From: Planctomyces sp. SH-PL14
Lineage (GTDB): Bacteria > Planctomycetota > Planctomycetia > Planctomycetales > Planctomycetaceae
Assembly: GCF_001610835.1 (NCBI RefSeq)
Contig: NZ_CP011270.1
Span: forward strand, 3,180,001-3,244,000
DNA length: 64,000 bases
Reading direction: 5' to 3'
Positions 16,960-25,590 of the stretch are shown here, one piece after another. The notes under the pieces are model-generated. The model made no database searches. It was given only the letters and a program-made list of their open reading frames with translations, and was not told the origin of the DNA. Positions within the stretch are counted from its first letter, which is position 1. Each line of letters starts with the position of its first letter. The translations under genes and the position numbers were made by a program.

Positions 16960-18240
16960 ATGCTGGACCTGCAATTTCTGTGTGACAACCGGGCTCTCGT
17001 CGAGGAGAACTGCCGGAACCGCGGAGTGCCGATGGACTTGGGCCGGCTGGTCGACCTGGCGGGCGAGCGCCGCAAGTTGATTTCAAAGGGGGACGAGCTG
17101 CGGCGCGAGCAGAAAGAGGTCTCCGGACAGATCCCCAAGGCCCCCGCCGACCAGAAGGCCACGCTCGTCGCCCGCGGCAAAGAGCTGCGGGAGCTGGTGC
17201 AGCAGACCGAGAAGGAAGTCGCCGAGGTTGAAACGCAGCTCCGCGACGAGCAGATGCGCGTCCCGAACATGACGCATCCGGATGCGCCGATCGGGAAGGA
17301 CGACACCGAGAGCAAGACGGTCTGCGAGTGGGGAGAGAAGCGAGCGTTTTCGTTCGCACCCAAGGACCATGTCGACCTGATGCAGGGGCTGGACCTCGTC
17401 GACCTGGAGGCGGGAGCCAAGGTCGCCGGGCACGGGTTCTACTTCCTGAAGAACGAAGGGGCCCTGCTGGAGCTGGCGCTGGTCAACTACGCGGTGCAGA
17501 CCCTTCGGAAGGAAGGGTTTACGATCTTCAGCACGCCGGACCTCGCCCGCGACGAGGTGCTCATGGGGACCGGCTACATGCCCCGCGGTCCCGAGACCCA
17601 GATCTACTCGATCCACGGCACCGACCTGTCGCTCGTGGCGACGGCCGAGATCACGCTCGGCGGGATGCTGAAGGATCAGATCCTCGACTTCGAAAAGCTT
17701 CCGCTGAAGATGGCCGGGATCTCCCACTGCTTCCGAACGGAGGCGGGGGGACACGGCAAGCAGAGCCGGGGCATCTACCGCGTGCACCAGTTCACGAAGA
17801 TCGAGATGTTCGGCTTCACGGCGCCGTCGCTCGACGCGTCGAACGCCTTCCACCAGATGGTGCTCGGGATCGAGGAGAAGCTGTTCCAGGGGCTGCAGGT
17901 TCCCTACCGGGTGATCGACACGTGCACCGGCGACCTCGGCGGACCGGCGTATCGCAAGTTCGACCTCGAGGCCTGGATGCCCGGGCGGAACGAGTACGGC
18001 GAGATCACCTCCGCCTCGAACTGCACAGATTTCCAGTCCCGCCGGCTGGGAATCCGCTGCCGCGTCCCGGAGAAGAAGGGGACGGAGTTCGTCCACACGC
18101 TCAACGGGACCGCCATTGCCTGCACGCGGGCGATGATCGCGATTCTGGAGAACAATCAGCAGGAGGACGGGAGCGTCGTCGTCCCGGAAGTCTTGCGGCC
18201 GTGGGTCGGAACAGATGTCATCCGTTCGCGCAAGTCCTAA
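16960..18240 (+). CDS. serS: serine--tRNA ligase
   Basis: 426-residue class II aminoacyl-tRNA synthetase that charges tRNA-Ser in the cytoplasm. The N-terminal coiled-coil arm (about 25-105, rich in Lys/Glu/Gln: RREQKEVSGQIPKAPADQK) binds the tRNA long arm. Catalytic motifs follow: motif 2 HCFRTEAGGHGKQSRGIYRV and motif 3 GEITSASNCTDFQSRRLGIR. The C-terminus HTLNGTAIACTRAMIAILEN is standard. The start MLDLQFLCDNRALVEENC matches the family; a longer frame upstream is ignored. Length is normal. It is followed 141 bases later by a small conserved gene. Confidence 0.98.
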   Translation: MLDLQFLCDNRALVEENCRNRGVPMDLGRLVDLAGERRKLISKGDELRREQKEVSGQIPKAPADQKATLVARGKELRELVQQTEKEVAEVETQLRDEQMRVPNMTHPDAPIGKDDTESKTVCEWGEKRAFSFAPKDHVDLMQGLDLVDLEAGAKVAGHGFYFLKNEGALLELALVNYAVQTLRKEGFTIFSTPDLARDEVLMGTGYMPRGPETQIYSIHGTDLSLVATAEITLGGMLKDQILDFEKLPLKMAGISHCFRTEAGGHGKQSRGIYRVHQFTKIEMFGFTAPSLDASNAFHQMVLGIEEKLFQGLQVPYRVIDTCTGDLGGPAYRKFDLEAWMPGRNEYGEITSASNCTDFQSRRLGIRCRVPEKKGTEFVHTLNGTAIACTRAMIAILENNQQEDGSVVVPEVLRPWVGTDVIRSRKS

Positions 18241-18380
18241 GGCAGCCAGCAGTAAGAGGCGATCCCTCCCGAACGGCCGCGGGCTACCCAGGAGCCGGCG
18301 GCAATCCGGGGTGCGCGGCTTGGCGTTTCCGGTCCGTGCTGCTAGACTGCCGGGCTTCCCGAACGACCGAAGGCTTTGTC

Positions 18381-18557
18381 ATGTCCGAACTGCAGAACAA
18401 GATCGACGTCAAGCTGTTCCTGGCCGAGAAGTATGCTCGCCTGGCCCGTGTTGCCGGCAGCGATCCGAAGCAGCGGCAGTACCACTACAAGTCGACCCGC
18501 TACCGCCGTCAGGCGGAGAGCATGCAGCACGCCCTCAAGGCTGGCGCCACGAAGTAA
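18381..18557 (+). CDS. small conserved hypothetical protein (58 aa)
   Basis: MSELQNKIDVKLFLAEKYAR begins a 58-residue, basic, mostly helical protein ending LKAGATK. It has no signal peptide, membrane helix or cysteine. Codon use is like the neighbours (strong C/G at third positions) and a clear rho-independent terminator follows 35 bases after the stop, which supports a real gene. The sequence LARVAGSDPKQRQYHYKSTR and YRRQAE has an RNA-binding flavour, but no family is recognised with confidence. Function unknown. Confidence 0.75.
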   Translation: MSELQNKIDVKLFLAEKYARLARVAGSDPKQRQYHYKSTRYRRQAESMQHALKAGATK

Positions 18558-18592
18558 CACTGCCCGCCGGGTGGTGACGAGACGGTTTTGCA

Positions 18593-18632
18593 AACGACGC
18601 CCCCTTTTCGATGGGCGTCGTTTCTGTTTTTG
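18593..18632 (+). terminator. rho-independent terminator
   Basis: Stem AACGACGCCC / GGGCGTCGTT with an 11-base loop, followed by TCTGTTTTT. It ends the unit with serS and the small 58-residue gene. Confidence 0.85.
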
Positions 18633-18636
18633 CGCT

Positions 18637-19641
18637 CTAGGAATCTTCCAGCAACCGGGCCAGGGCGAAGGCACACGCCGCCTGCGAGTGTTGGGGGCCA
18701 AGCATCTGGTTGAGCGACAGGATCGTCTTTCCTGTTTCCCCGATTTGCTCCACGAGCGGGGCGAGACTCGCTTCTCCTTCGCCGCTCGTGATGACGGTCT
18801 GCCACGGTGCAAACCGCGCGGCAACTATCCGCTCCGCCGCAAACCACGCTTCGAGCTGGCGGTCCCTCAGGAACCCTGCGATCTGCCGGGCCTCGTCGAG
18901 TGAGCACTCGTCGGTGTCGCAGCAGATTTGATGCGCGAGCCGGTTCCAGGCGGCTTCGACGGTCGCGGGACGTCCGTCGGCGGTGTTGAGGTCGTGCGGG
19001 TCGGGAGCGACGGAGCCGGTCAGCAGCGCCACGTCCAGGGCCGTGGCGAAGAGCTCGGCCGCCACCGGACAGAGGCGGCCTTGAAACGGGACCGCCGGGG
19101 CGAGGGCACAGACGGGGGTGCGTTTCAGTCCGGTGTAGACGAGTTCACCGTGTTGGAGGCGTTCGACGTCGGTCAGGCCGAGCGTGGACGGGAGGCCGTC
19201 CTGCAAGGGGATGAAGTCGGTTGTTGTCGAGCCGCAGTCGATGAGCAGGGCCGATCCTTCGGGGCAGGAGCGGCCGACCCACGTGGCGAGCGCGTGCCAG
19301 TTGGCCGCTGCGACGAGGCGCGGGAATTCGGTTGCCAGGTCGGCTGAGACGAACTCGCCGGCGGTCTGCCAGACGAGAACGACTCGCTCGCCCGCAACGG
19401 CGAGGACGGAGTCGAGGATTCTCCGGACCCCTTCGGCCTTGGTGGCGAAGCAGTCGGCGAGTTCCGCGGTCATCGTGACGGCGAGGTGATCGACTTCGGG
19501 GAAGTCGGCCAGGAGTGACGCCAGTTCTTCGGGGAGTCGCTCGGGGGCTTTCCAGATAGCGAAGGGGCGGGAGACGGAGCGGGACTGTCCGTCCGAGGCC
19601 TTGATGTTGGCGCCGCCGATGTCGAGTCCGAGGGTGGGCAA
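18637..19641 (-). CDS. hydantoinase/oxoprolinase-family protein of the H4MPT-linked C1 pathway (MfnF-like)
   Basis: 334 residues. No ATG fits; a TTG at 19641 is chosen because GGAG lies nine bases upstream and the protein then opens LPTLGLDIGGANIKASDGQ, the phosphate-binding start of this ASKHA-fold family. Other marks are LAVTMTAELADCF, LIDCGSTTTDFIPLQDG and VITSGEGEASLAPLVEQIG. The family (TIGR03123) is found in organisms with tetrahydromethanopterin-linked one-carbon transfer, including many planctomycetes. The archaeal member MfnF joins the furan and tyramine-glutamate parts of methanofuran. A role in making a methanofuran-like cofactor is inferred. No other C1 genes are in this window. 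Confidence 0.8.
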   Translation of the reverse strand: MPTLGLDIGGANIKASDGQSRSVSRPFAIWKAPERLPEELASLLADFPEVDHLAVTMTAELADCFATKAEGVRRILDSVLAVAGERVVLVWQTAGEFVSADLATEFPRLVAAANWHALATWVGRSCPEGSALLIDCGSTTTDFIPLQDGLPSTLGLTDVERLQHGELVYTGLKRTPVCALAPAVPFQGRLCPVAAELFATALDVALLTGSVAPDPHDLNTADGRPATVEAAWNRLAHQICCDTDECSLDEARQIAGFLRDRQLEAWFAAERIVAARFAPWQTVITSGEGEASLAPLVEQIGETGKTILSLNQMLGPQHSQAACAFALARLLEDS

Positions 19642-19716
19642 AAGGGGTTGCTCCGGGGAAACGTGGTCCTGGTGCCGGCACGCTATCAACGGGCATGGGC
19701 CGAGCCAACTCTGAGA

Positions 19717-20035
19717 GTTCTTGCCGGCACGACCATGCCACCTCAAACCCAACGTGCCACGGCAGCCGGGGTCAAGGGGGCAACCCCTTGCCGCCGGAGG
19801 CACTCCCGTGAGGAACCGTGGGACACAACGGATGCCCGCTTTGTGGAACCGGCGTTGAGGACTCCCTCACATCACACGCTGGCTTTGCAATCCCCGCGGG
19901 TTGGTGAGGGGGCATACGGCACGGTGTCCGCGATTGGGCACTCACCCCTTCAGACATCTCTCGACGAGAGGGCCTCCGGCGGGCAAAGGGGCGTTGCCCC
20001 TCTGCACTCCCCACCAGGGTGCCCCTGGACCCGGT
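19717..20035 (+). repeat. family A intergenic repeat, copy 6
   Basis: Full copy between two divergent genes, 75 bases upstream of the MfnF-like start and 186 bases upstream of the Trm112-like start. The left palindrome is shortened to CAAGGGGGCAACCCCTTG. Confidence 0.9.
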
Positions 20036-20221
20036 GAAATGACACGCGGTTTTGCGCGATCTGGCCCGCTTTTCTTCTTGCACGATTTCCCGCTTCGGCT
20101 GTCGAGTCTCCGCCGACCAAGAGTTAGAATGCACTCATCGACCGTCGCCGGTCCCTGTCCGGTCAGCACCTCCCCCTGCCACCGCACGACGCCTGGATTC
20201 GCGGCGACACCGGAGGTCCCT

Positions 20222-20449
20222 ATGTCGAGTCTCGAACGAACACTCCCCCTGCTCCGCTGCCCACAAACACACGCCCCCCTCGTCTTCGAAGGGGACGCCC
20301 TGGTCAGCACCGATCCGGCCACCCGCCTCAAGTACATGATCAAGGATGACATCCCGATCATGATCATCGACGAAGCCCTCACCCTCTCCGAAGAGGAGTG
20401 GCACACCGTGATGAAGAAGCACGGACAGACCACCGAAGGATCGGTCTGA
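20222..20449 (+). CDS. Trm112-like small protein
   Basis: 75 residues beginning MSSLERTLPLLRCPQTHAPL, with a strong GGAGGT ribosome binding site directly upstream. The layout (leading LLRCP, then LVSTDPATRLKYMIKDDIPIM) is that of the Trm112/YcaR family: small zinc-binding proteins that in eukaryotes and archaea activate methyltransferases. Only one cysteine is left here (RCPQTH), so a complete zinc site is not expected. It precedes the Maf-type gene by 102 bases on the same strand and may be co-transcribed with it. The partner is unknown. Confidence 0.8.
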   Translation: MSSLERTLPLLRCPQTHAPLVFEGDALVSTDPATRLKYMIKDDIPIMIIDEALTLSEEEWHTVMKKHGQTTEGSV

Positions 20450-20551
20450 CGACTCGGGCCTCCGCCACGAGGCCCCGCGGCGCTCCTGATAGTGACTCCG
20501 GGCCCGGCGCCCTCTCTGCGAACCGACCGCTCCGACATCTCCCTCCGGATC

Positions 20552-21214
20552 ATGGTTGCACCCCAATTGAGCGCCCTGACCCGTTCTCCCATCGTGCTCG
20601 GCTCCCGCTCACCGCGGCGGCGCGATCTGCTTGCACAGCTCGTCCCCCAGGAGCGGATCGTCGTTCGCCCCCCAAGCAGCTCGGACGAAGCGGGCTTCAA
20701 CGGACTGGCGAGCTGGGCCGAGATCGAAACCCGCCTCTTCGAAATCGTGCGGGTCAAGAACGAGGACGTCCGGGCTCACTCCGACCCGGCAGCCGCCGTT
20801 CTGAGCGCCGACACCGTCATCGTGGGAGAAGCGGAAGGAGAGCTGGCAGTCCTGGGGCAGCCCCCCGAAGACGAGTCTTGGCGAGAGGTGGTCCGCGGCT
20901 GGTTTCACCGCTATCTGCTGGGGCGTCCACACTTCGCCGTGACCGGCGCCTGCCTGTCACTCGGGGAGCGGAACTGGGAGTGCGTCGTCCGCACGAAGGT
21001 CGTCTTCACGCTGGCCGAACCGGCGATGGTCGACTGGTACCTCGACACGGGGGAGCCGGTCGGTAAGGCGGGAGGCTACGGGCTGCAGGGGGCGGGCAGC
21101 GTGTTTGTCGAGATGATCGACGGTAGCCCTTCGAATGTGATCGGGCTTCCGTTGCGGGAGACGCGGAACATGCTGATCGATGCCGGTCTGCTGGACGGCC
21201 CGACGATGGCGTGA
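20552..21214 (+). CDS. Maf family nucleotide pyrophosphatase
   Basis: 220 residues. The opening SPIVLGSRSPRRRDLLAQL is the Maf signature (SxSPRRxxLL), and SADTVIVGEAEGE holds the conserved Asp used in catalysis. AGGYGLQGAGSVFVEMIDGS and SNVIGLPLRE complete the family pattern. Maf proteins hydrolyse non-canonical or canonical nucleoside triphosphates (dTTP/UTP or m7GTP) to monophosphates and are linked to cell-division control. An insertion around QPPEDESWREVVRGWFHRYL replaces the usual short metal-binding loop. The start ATG was chosen at MVAPQLSALTR, near the family start. Confidence 0.9.
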   Translation: MVAPQLSALTRSPIVLGSRSPRRRDLLAQLVPQERIVVRPPSSSDEAGFNGLASWAEIETRLFEIVRVKNEDVRAHSDPAAAVLSADTVIVGEAEGELAVLGQPPEDESWREVVRGWFHRYLLGRPHFAVTGACLSLGERNWECVVRTKVVFTLAEPAMVDWYLDTGEPVGKAGGYGLQGAGSVFVEMIDGSPSNVIGLPLRETRNMLIDAGLLDGPTMA

Positions 21215-21245
21215 GGCCGCGCGGATGATTCATCGCGCGAGTAAA

Positions 21246-21562
21246 CCGGGGTCCAGGGGGTACCCCTGGTGGGGAGTGCAGAGGGGCAACGCCCCTTTGC
21301 CCGCCGGAGGCCTGGCCGTCGAGAGATATCTGAAGGAGCACGTGTCCAAGCGCGGACACGGTGCCGTATGCCCCCTCACCAACCCGCGGGGATTCCAAAA
21401 CGAGCAGTGAGTTCTCAACGCCGCTTCTACAAAGCGGTCGCCCGTTGCTTACCACCGTTCCTCATGGAAGCGCCTCCGGCGGCAAGGGGGCGAGGCCCCC
21501 TTGACCCCGGCTGCCGTGGCACGTTGGGTTTGACGTAGCAGCGCTGTACCGGCAAGGACGAG
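21246..21562 (-). repeat. family A intergenic repeat, copy 7
   Basis: Full copy in minus orientation between the convergent Maf and DUF1015 genes, 32 and 60 bases from their stops. The hairpin GTGTCCAAGCGCGGACAC is intact. Confidence 0.9.
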
Positions 21563-21621
21563 ATTGAGACACCGGGATCGGACTCACTCGGCGAACGTAC
21601 CCACCCCAGGGAAGGCACCGG

Positions 21622-22866
21622 TCAGTCCAACAGTGCCATCACAAGACCGCTGCGGATCTTCGGGTCGAACCAGGTCGACTTCGGCGGCATGAACTTGTTC
21701 TGCTCGCACACCGCGACGAACTGGTCCATCGTCACCGGCGCGACCGAGAGGGCAAACTTGTACTCGCCGGCATCGACCCGCTGCTTGAGGTAGACCGAGT
21801 CCTTGTTGCCGCCGACATAATTCAGCCGCTTGTCCCGGCCATCCTGGATCCCCAGGACGTCATCGATGATCAGCCGCTGGATCATGTCGGAGTCGATCGT
21901 CTGGACGGCGTCCTTCGGATCGAACACGCCCGCCTTCGGCTCCAGACGGTACCACTCGCCGTCGACATAGAGGCCGACAACGTTGACCTTGTCCGGCCGG
22001 TAGGACGGCAGCGGGCCGAGCTTGGCAACGGTGAAGCTCTTTTCCAGCTTCTTGAGGAGGTCTGCGGTCGAGAGCCCGCAACCCGGCAGGAGACGGTTGT
22101 ACGGCTCGAGGCCGAGACGGCCCGTCGGGAAGAAGACGGTCAGGAAGTTTTCGTAGCCAAGCGAGGCGGCGGCGGCGCTGCGGTGGTTGCCGTCGGCGAC
22201 GTAGGCCGCCGGCTCCTTCGCCAACAGGTCAGTGAAGGTCTGGATCTCGTCGCTCTTCGTGACGAGCCAGACACGATGGATGTTGCCCGCCTCGTCGGTC
22301 GCCTCGTAGTCGCACGGTCGGGCGGCGGCGTAGCCCTCGAGGGACTTCAGCAGGTCGCCCGACTTGTCCTGGACAGCCAGGTTGACGGTCCCGATGTAGC
22401 TCTTGATTGTCCGGATCAGCTTGGCCCGGCCTTCCGCCTTCTCCTGGCGGATCCCTTCGTTCCGGATCACGACGCCGTTGGGGGTCTTGTCGGTCCGGAT
22501 CTCGGCCGTCTTGCCGTAGCCGCCAAGGCCCATCTGCGGGACGTGCGGGCGCTTGGGGGAGACGATCTGGTAAACCCAGAGGAGGTTCGGGATCTCCCGG
22601 ACGAGTCCGCTCGCTTCGCGGAGCCACTTCCACTGTTCGGCGGCGTGCGGCATCGCGCGGGCGTCGTCTTCGGCGTAAATCTCTTCTGCCTTGGCGACAT
22701 GGCAGTGCGGCATCTTGACCCGCAGGATGTTCTCCGGCCGCTGCTGGAGGAGGTCCCAGATCTCCTTGTCCGACTGGAACTCGTCGTAGTTGGGAGCGGA
22801 GACCCGCTGGGCGGCGTCGCTGCTGACGGGAACGAGAGCGCGGGTGACGGGGCGAATCGAGACCAT
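21622..22866 (-). CDS. DUF1015 family protein
   Basis: 414 residues starting MVSIRPVTRALVPVSSDAAQ. DUF1015 marks are the N-terminal RVSAPNYDEFQSD, the VADGNHRSAAAASLGYENFL motif (a conserved D-G-N/H-H-R-x-x-A segment), LEPYNRLLPGCGL and the C-terminal FALSVAPVTMDQFVAVCEQN. The family includes SbnI-like proteins; free-serine kinase activity has been reported for a staphylococcal relative, but the general role is not settled. It is a cytoplasmic protein of typical length. It lies 139 bases downstream of the acyl carrier protein gene on the same strand. Confidence 0.9.
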   Translation of the reverse strand: MVSIRPVTRALVPVSSDAAQRVSAPNYDEFQSDKEIWDLLQQRPENILRVKMPHCHVAKAEEIYAEDDARAMPHAAEQWKWLREASGLVREIPNLLWVYQIVSPKRPHVPQMGLGGYGKTAEIRTDKTPNGVVIRNEGIRQEKAEGRAKLIRTIKSYIGTVNLAVQDKSGDLLKSLEGYAAARPCDYEATDEAGNIHRVWLVTKSDEIQTFTDLLAKEPAAYVADGNHRSAAAASLGYENFLTVFFPTGRLGLEPYNRLLPGCGLSTADLLKKLEKSFTVAKLGPLPSYRPDKVNVVGLYVDGEWYRLEPKAGVFDPKDAVQTIDSDMIQRLIIDDVLGIQDGRDKRLNYVGGNKDSVYLKQRVDAGEYKFALSVAPVTMDQFVAVCEQNKFMPPKSTWFDPKIRSGLVMALLD

Positions 22867-23005
22867 GGCAGGGACCTGGGGTCGCGCCCGCGATCGCAGG
22901 GATCTCGGGCTATCTATGGAAACGCCGACGGAGAGCCGGAAACCGGCTCTCCGCTCTGGGCGATCGCTGCGTGACAAACACAAACCGAGAACGAACCGGG
23001 CCGGA

Positions 23006-23266
23006 CTACGGCGCGGGAGCGTCCTTCAGCAGCGGGGTCAGGTAGGTGACCGTGCTGTCCATCGTGCCGAGCTGCGGGTAGTCCGCCTCGGGGATCTGGA
23101 TGCGGTACATCTTCCGCAGCTCCATGACGATGTCGAGAAAGTCCATGCTGTCCAGTTCCATCTGCTCGCGGAACGGAACGTTGTCTTTCAGGCCGGACAG
23201 GTCTTCGTCCGGAGCGATCCGCTCCAGAATGCCGAGAATGACCCGACGAATGTCGGCGGGGGCCAT
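23006..23266 (-). CDS. acyl carrier protein (stand-alone)
   Basis: 86 residues. LDSMDFLDIVMELRKMY contains the D-S-M motif whose serine takes the 4'-phosphopantetheine arm. The helix before it (FREQMELDSMDF) and the IQIPEADYPQLGTMDSTVTYL region match small ACPs of the non-fatty-acid kind that carry acyl or amino-acyl groups. GGAG lies about eight bases before the ATG. No ligase or synthase is next to it, so its acyl group and pathway are unknown; it is not the housekeeping acpP neighbourhood (no fab genes). Confidence 0.9.
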   Translation of the reverse strand: MAPADIRRVILGILERIAPDEDLSGLKDNVPFREQMELDSMDFLDIVMELRKMYRIQIPEADYPQLGTMDSTVTYLTPLLKDAPAP

Positions 23267-23517
23267 GCGTTTCTCCGTAACAAAAACGACTGATTCGACT
23301 TACTGCACTGATTCGACTGACCGCAAAGGGCCCAGTCCCAAAACCGACTGCGGTCTTTCCCGGCAGAGCGTCGCAGTCTAACACCCCCCTCCGCTTCAAC
23401 AAGGCAGGGGAACGGCGCGGCGGACCGATCCCGTCCCATGGAATCCGTTGGCGAGGATCCCCGCGAGAACGGGCTTTCCGTCGATCGGCCTCCATGCGGG
23501 ACGGTCGGACGGCGATG

Positions 23518-24123
23518 TCAGTTTGAGGAAGCCGATTTGCGGCGGGCGGAACGGCCGGCAGTGACCGGACCGGGGCCGACGGCGGCCAGGAAGGCATCCG
23601 ACAGGGCCGGATCGTCGACGGCCCGGGCGAGAACGACGGCGCCGACGAGTTCTGCCATGCGGGCGAGGGCCGCCCGACGGTCGGAGTCGGGGTGGCCGGT
23701 GTTCGCGTAGCGTTCCAGGATCGCCAGGAGCGGACGGAGCCCCTCCGTCAGGGCTTGTCGCGCTGCATCACCGTGCCGGGCCACATCCGACGCGAGCGCC
23801 GCCAGAAGACAGCCTTCGCCCGCCTGGTCCCGATGCGAGGGAGAAAGGTAGTGGGCCGCGATCGCCGCGGTCGGTTCGGCCGGGGCTTCGGCACACCGCT
23901 GTTCCCATCGCTCGGCGGAGCGGGCCAGCGAATGGGCACAGACGGCGGCCACGAGGGCGTCCTTCGATTCGAACTGGCCATAGAGGCAGCCGTGGGTCAG
24001 TCCGGCCTCCCTGGCCACCTCCGCGACACCCACGCCGTCGACTCCGCGCTCGCGAAACAGCTTCGAAGCGGTCTCGAGGATCGCCTCTCGATTCTTCGCT
24101 GCCTGCGCCTTCGTGACTCGCAT
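23518..24123 (-). CDS. TetR family transcriptional regulator
   Basis: 201 residues. The N-terminal helix-turn-helix (about 12-58) reads NREAILETASKLFRERGVDG, then VAEVAREAGLTHGCLYGQFE, a typical TetR DNA-binding domain. The C-terminal domain (TetR_C like the one in AcrR/LmrA-type proteins) has GEGCLLAALASDVARHGDAA. It is divergent from the MFS gene, with 150 bases between the starts, and two matching inverted repeats lie in that gap. It most likely represses itself and the transporter until an unknown ligand binds. Confidence 0.95.
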   Translation of the reverse strand: MRVTKAQAAKNREAILETASKLFRERGVDGVGVAEVAREAGLTHGCLYGQFESKDALVAAVCAHSLARSAERWEQRCAEAPAEPTAAIAAHYLSPSHRDQAGEGCLLAALASDVARHGDAARQALTEGLRPLLAILERYANTGHPDSDRRAALARMAELVGAVVLARAVDDPALSDAFLAAVGPGPVTAGRSARRKSASSN

Positions 24124-24157
24124 TCCGCCCGCTCCCGTCTCCCCTTGTCAATTTTGG

Positions 24158-24196
24158 ATTGCGATCACAATATATCTCTTTAATTGCGAACGCAAT
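24158..24196. promoter_or_regulatory. double palindromic operator for the TetR regulator
   Basis: Two near-palindromes, ATTGCGATCACAAT (24158-24171) and ATTGCGAACGCAAT (24183-24196), have centres 25 bases apart in the TetR/MFS divergent gap. They share ATTGCGA..., lie in the only A/T-rich part of the gap and have the half-site form expected of TetR operators. Confidence 0.75.
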
Positions 24197-24273
24197 GAAT
24201 CGGCGGCGGTCCTGGGAGACGGACGACATCAGCGTCCCTCGCCCGGTCCCTCCGCCCCGTTGAGATTGACCTC

Positions 24274-25590
24274 ATGGAAGCCCCCCGACGGCTGCACTAC
24301 GCCTGGATCGTGGCCGGTGTGACGTTCCTGATTCTCCTGGCGAGCGCCGGGGTCCGGGCGACTCCCGGAGTCCTGATCGTCCCACTCGAACGGGAGTTCG
24401 GCTGGAGTCGGGCAACGATCTCCGCGGCCGTCTCGCTGAACCTGTTTCTGTATGGCCTGATGGGCCCCTTCGCCGCCGCCCTGATGGGGCGGCTGGGCGT
24501 ACGGCGGACGGTGCTCATCTCGTTCACGATCGTCGGAACCGGCGTCGCCCTGACAACGCTGATGTCGGCGCCGTGGCAGCTCATCGTCTTGTGGGGGGCG
24601 GTTGTCGGCGGTGGGACCGGGATGACCGCCCTCGTCCTGGCAGCGACCGTCGTCAACCGCTGGTTTTCGACGCAGCGCGGCCTCGTCCTCGGCGTCCTGA
24701 CCGCCAGCACCGCAACCGGCCAGCTCGTGTTCCTCCCGGTCCTGGCCTGGGTTGTCCAGGAGCTTGGCTGGCGTCAGGCCGCGTTTGTCGTCGCCGGGGC
24801 CCTGGTGCTCGTCATGCCGCTCGTCGCCTTCCTCCTCCGGGATCGTCCCGCCGATCTCGGGCTTCGTCCATATGGCGCCCCCGAGGACGCAGTCGACTTT
24901 CCTCCGACTCTCACCGCCAATCCTCTGGCCGAAGCGCTGAACGCGCTCCGCGAGGGATTCCGCTCGCGCGACTTCTGGCTGCTGTCCGCCAGCTTCTATG
25001 TCTGCGGCGCGAGCACGAACGGCCTCGTCGGGACGCACCTGATTCCCGCCTGTGTCGATCAGGGAATTCCGGAAGTCCGCGCTGCCGCGCTCCTGGCCCT
25101 GATGGGACTGTTCGACCTGGCCGGCACGACGGCGTCGGGATGGCTGTCGGACCGTTATGACAACCGGGTGCTGCTGAGCTGGTACTACGGCATGCGGGGG
25201 GCGTCGCTCGTTTACCTGCCGTTCGGCCTGGCCGACACCTCGTGGGGACTGACGATCTTTGCGGTCTTCTACGGCCTCGACTGGATCGCAACCGTCCCGC
25301 CGACCGTGCGACTCACCGCCGACATTTTCGGCCGCAACCGCGCTCCGATCTTCTTCGGCTGGATCGTGGCGGCGCACCAGATCGGCGCGGCGACCGCTGC
25401 CTATGGGGCGGGCGCAATCCGGTCGTGGACGGGGGATTACCAGCGGGCGTTCCTCACCTCCGGGGCCCTCTGTCTGGCGACCGCCGCGATGGTGCTCCAG
25501 ATCCGCGGCGCGGCGTCGCGTGATGCCGAAACGGACCGCGATGCGGATCCCGCTCCGGAGCCGCAACCCGCGCTGCAGGTCGAGGCATGA
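24274..25590 (+). CDS. MFS transporter (monocarboxylate/oxalate-formate antiporter-like)
   Basis: 438 residues with 12 predicted membrane helices. The start HYAWIVAGVTFLILLASAGV and the GLMGPFAAALMGRLGVRRTV loop (motif A, helices 2-3) match the OFA/monocarboxylate subgroup. FLLRDRPADLGLRPYG at the central loop and TSWGLTIFAVFYGLDWIATV are also typical. It exchanges or exports small organic anions or drugs; the substrate is not clear. TetR control suggests an efflux or stress role. Its stop overlaps the start of the next gene by four bases (ATGA), so the two are translationally coupled. Confidence 0.9.
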   Translation: MEAPRRLHYAWIVAGVTFLILLASAGVRATPGVLIVPLEREFGWSRATISAAVSLNLFLYGLMGPFAAALMGRLGVRRTVLISFTIVGTGVALTTLMSAPWQLIVLWGAVVGGGTGMTALVLAATVVNRWFSTQRGLVLGVLTASTATGQLVFLPVLAWVVQELGWRQAAFVVAGALVLVMPLVAFLLRDRPADLGLRPYGAPEDAVDFPPTLTANPLAEALNALREGFRSRDFWLLSASFYVCGASTNGLVGTHLIPACVDQGIPEVRAAALLALMGLFDLAGTTASGWLSDRYDNRVLLSWYYGMRGASLVYLPFGLADTSWGLTIFAVFYGLDWIATVPPTVRLTADIFGRNRAPIFFGWIVAAHQIGAATAAYGAGAIRSWTGDYQRAFLTSGALCLATAAMVLQIRGAASRDAETDRDADPAPEPQPALQVEA

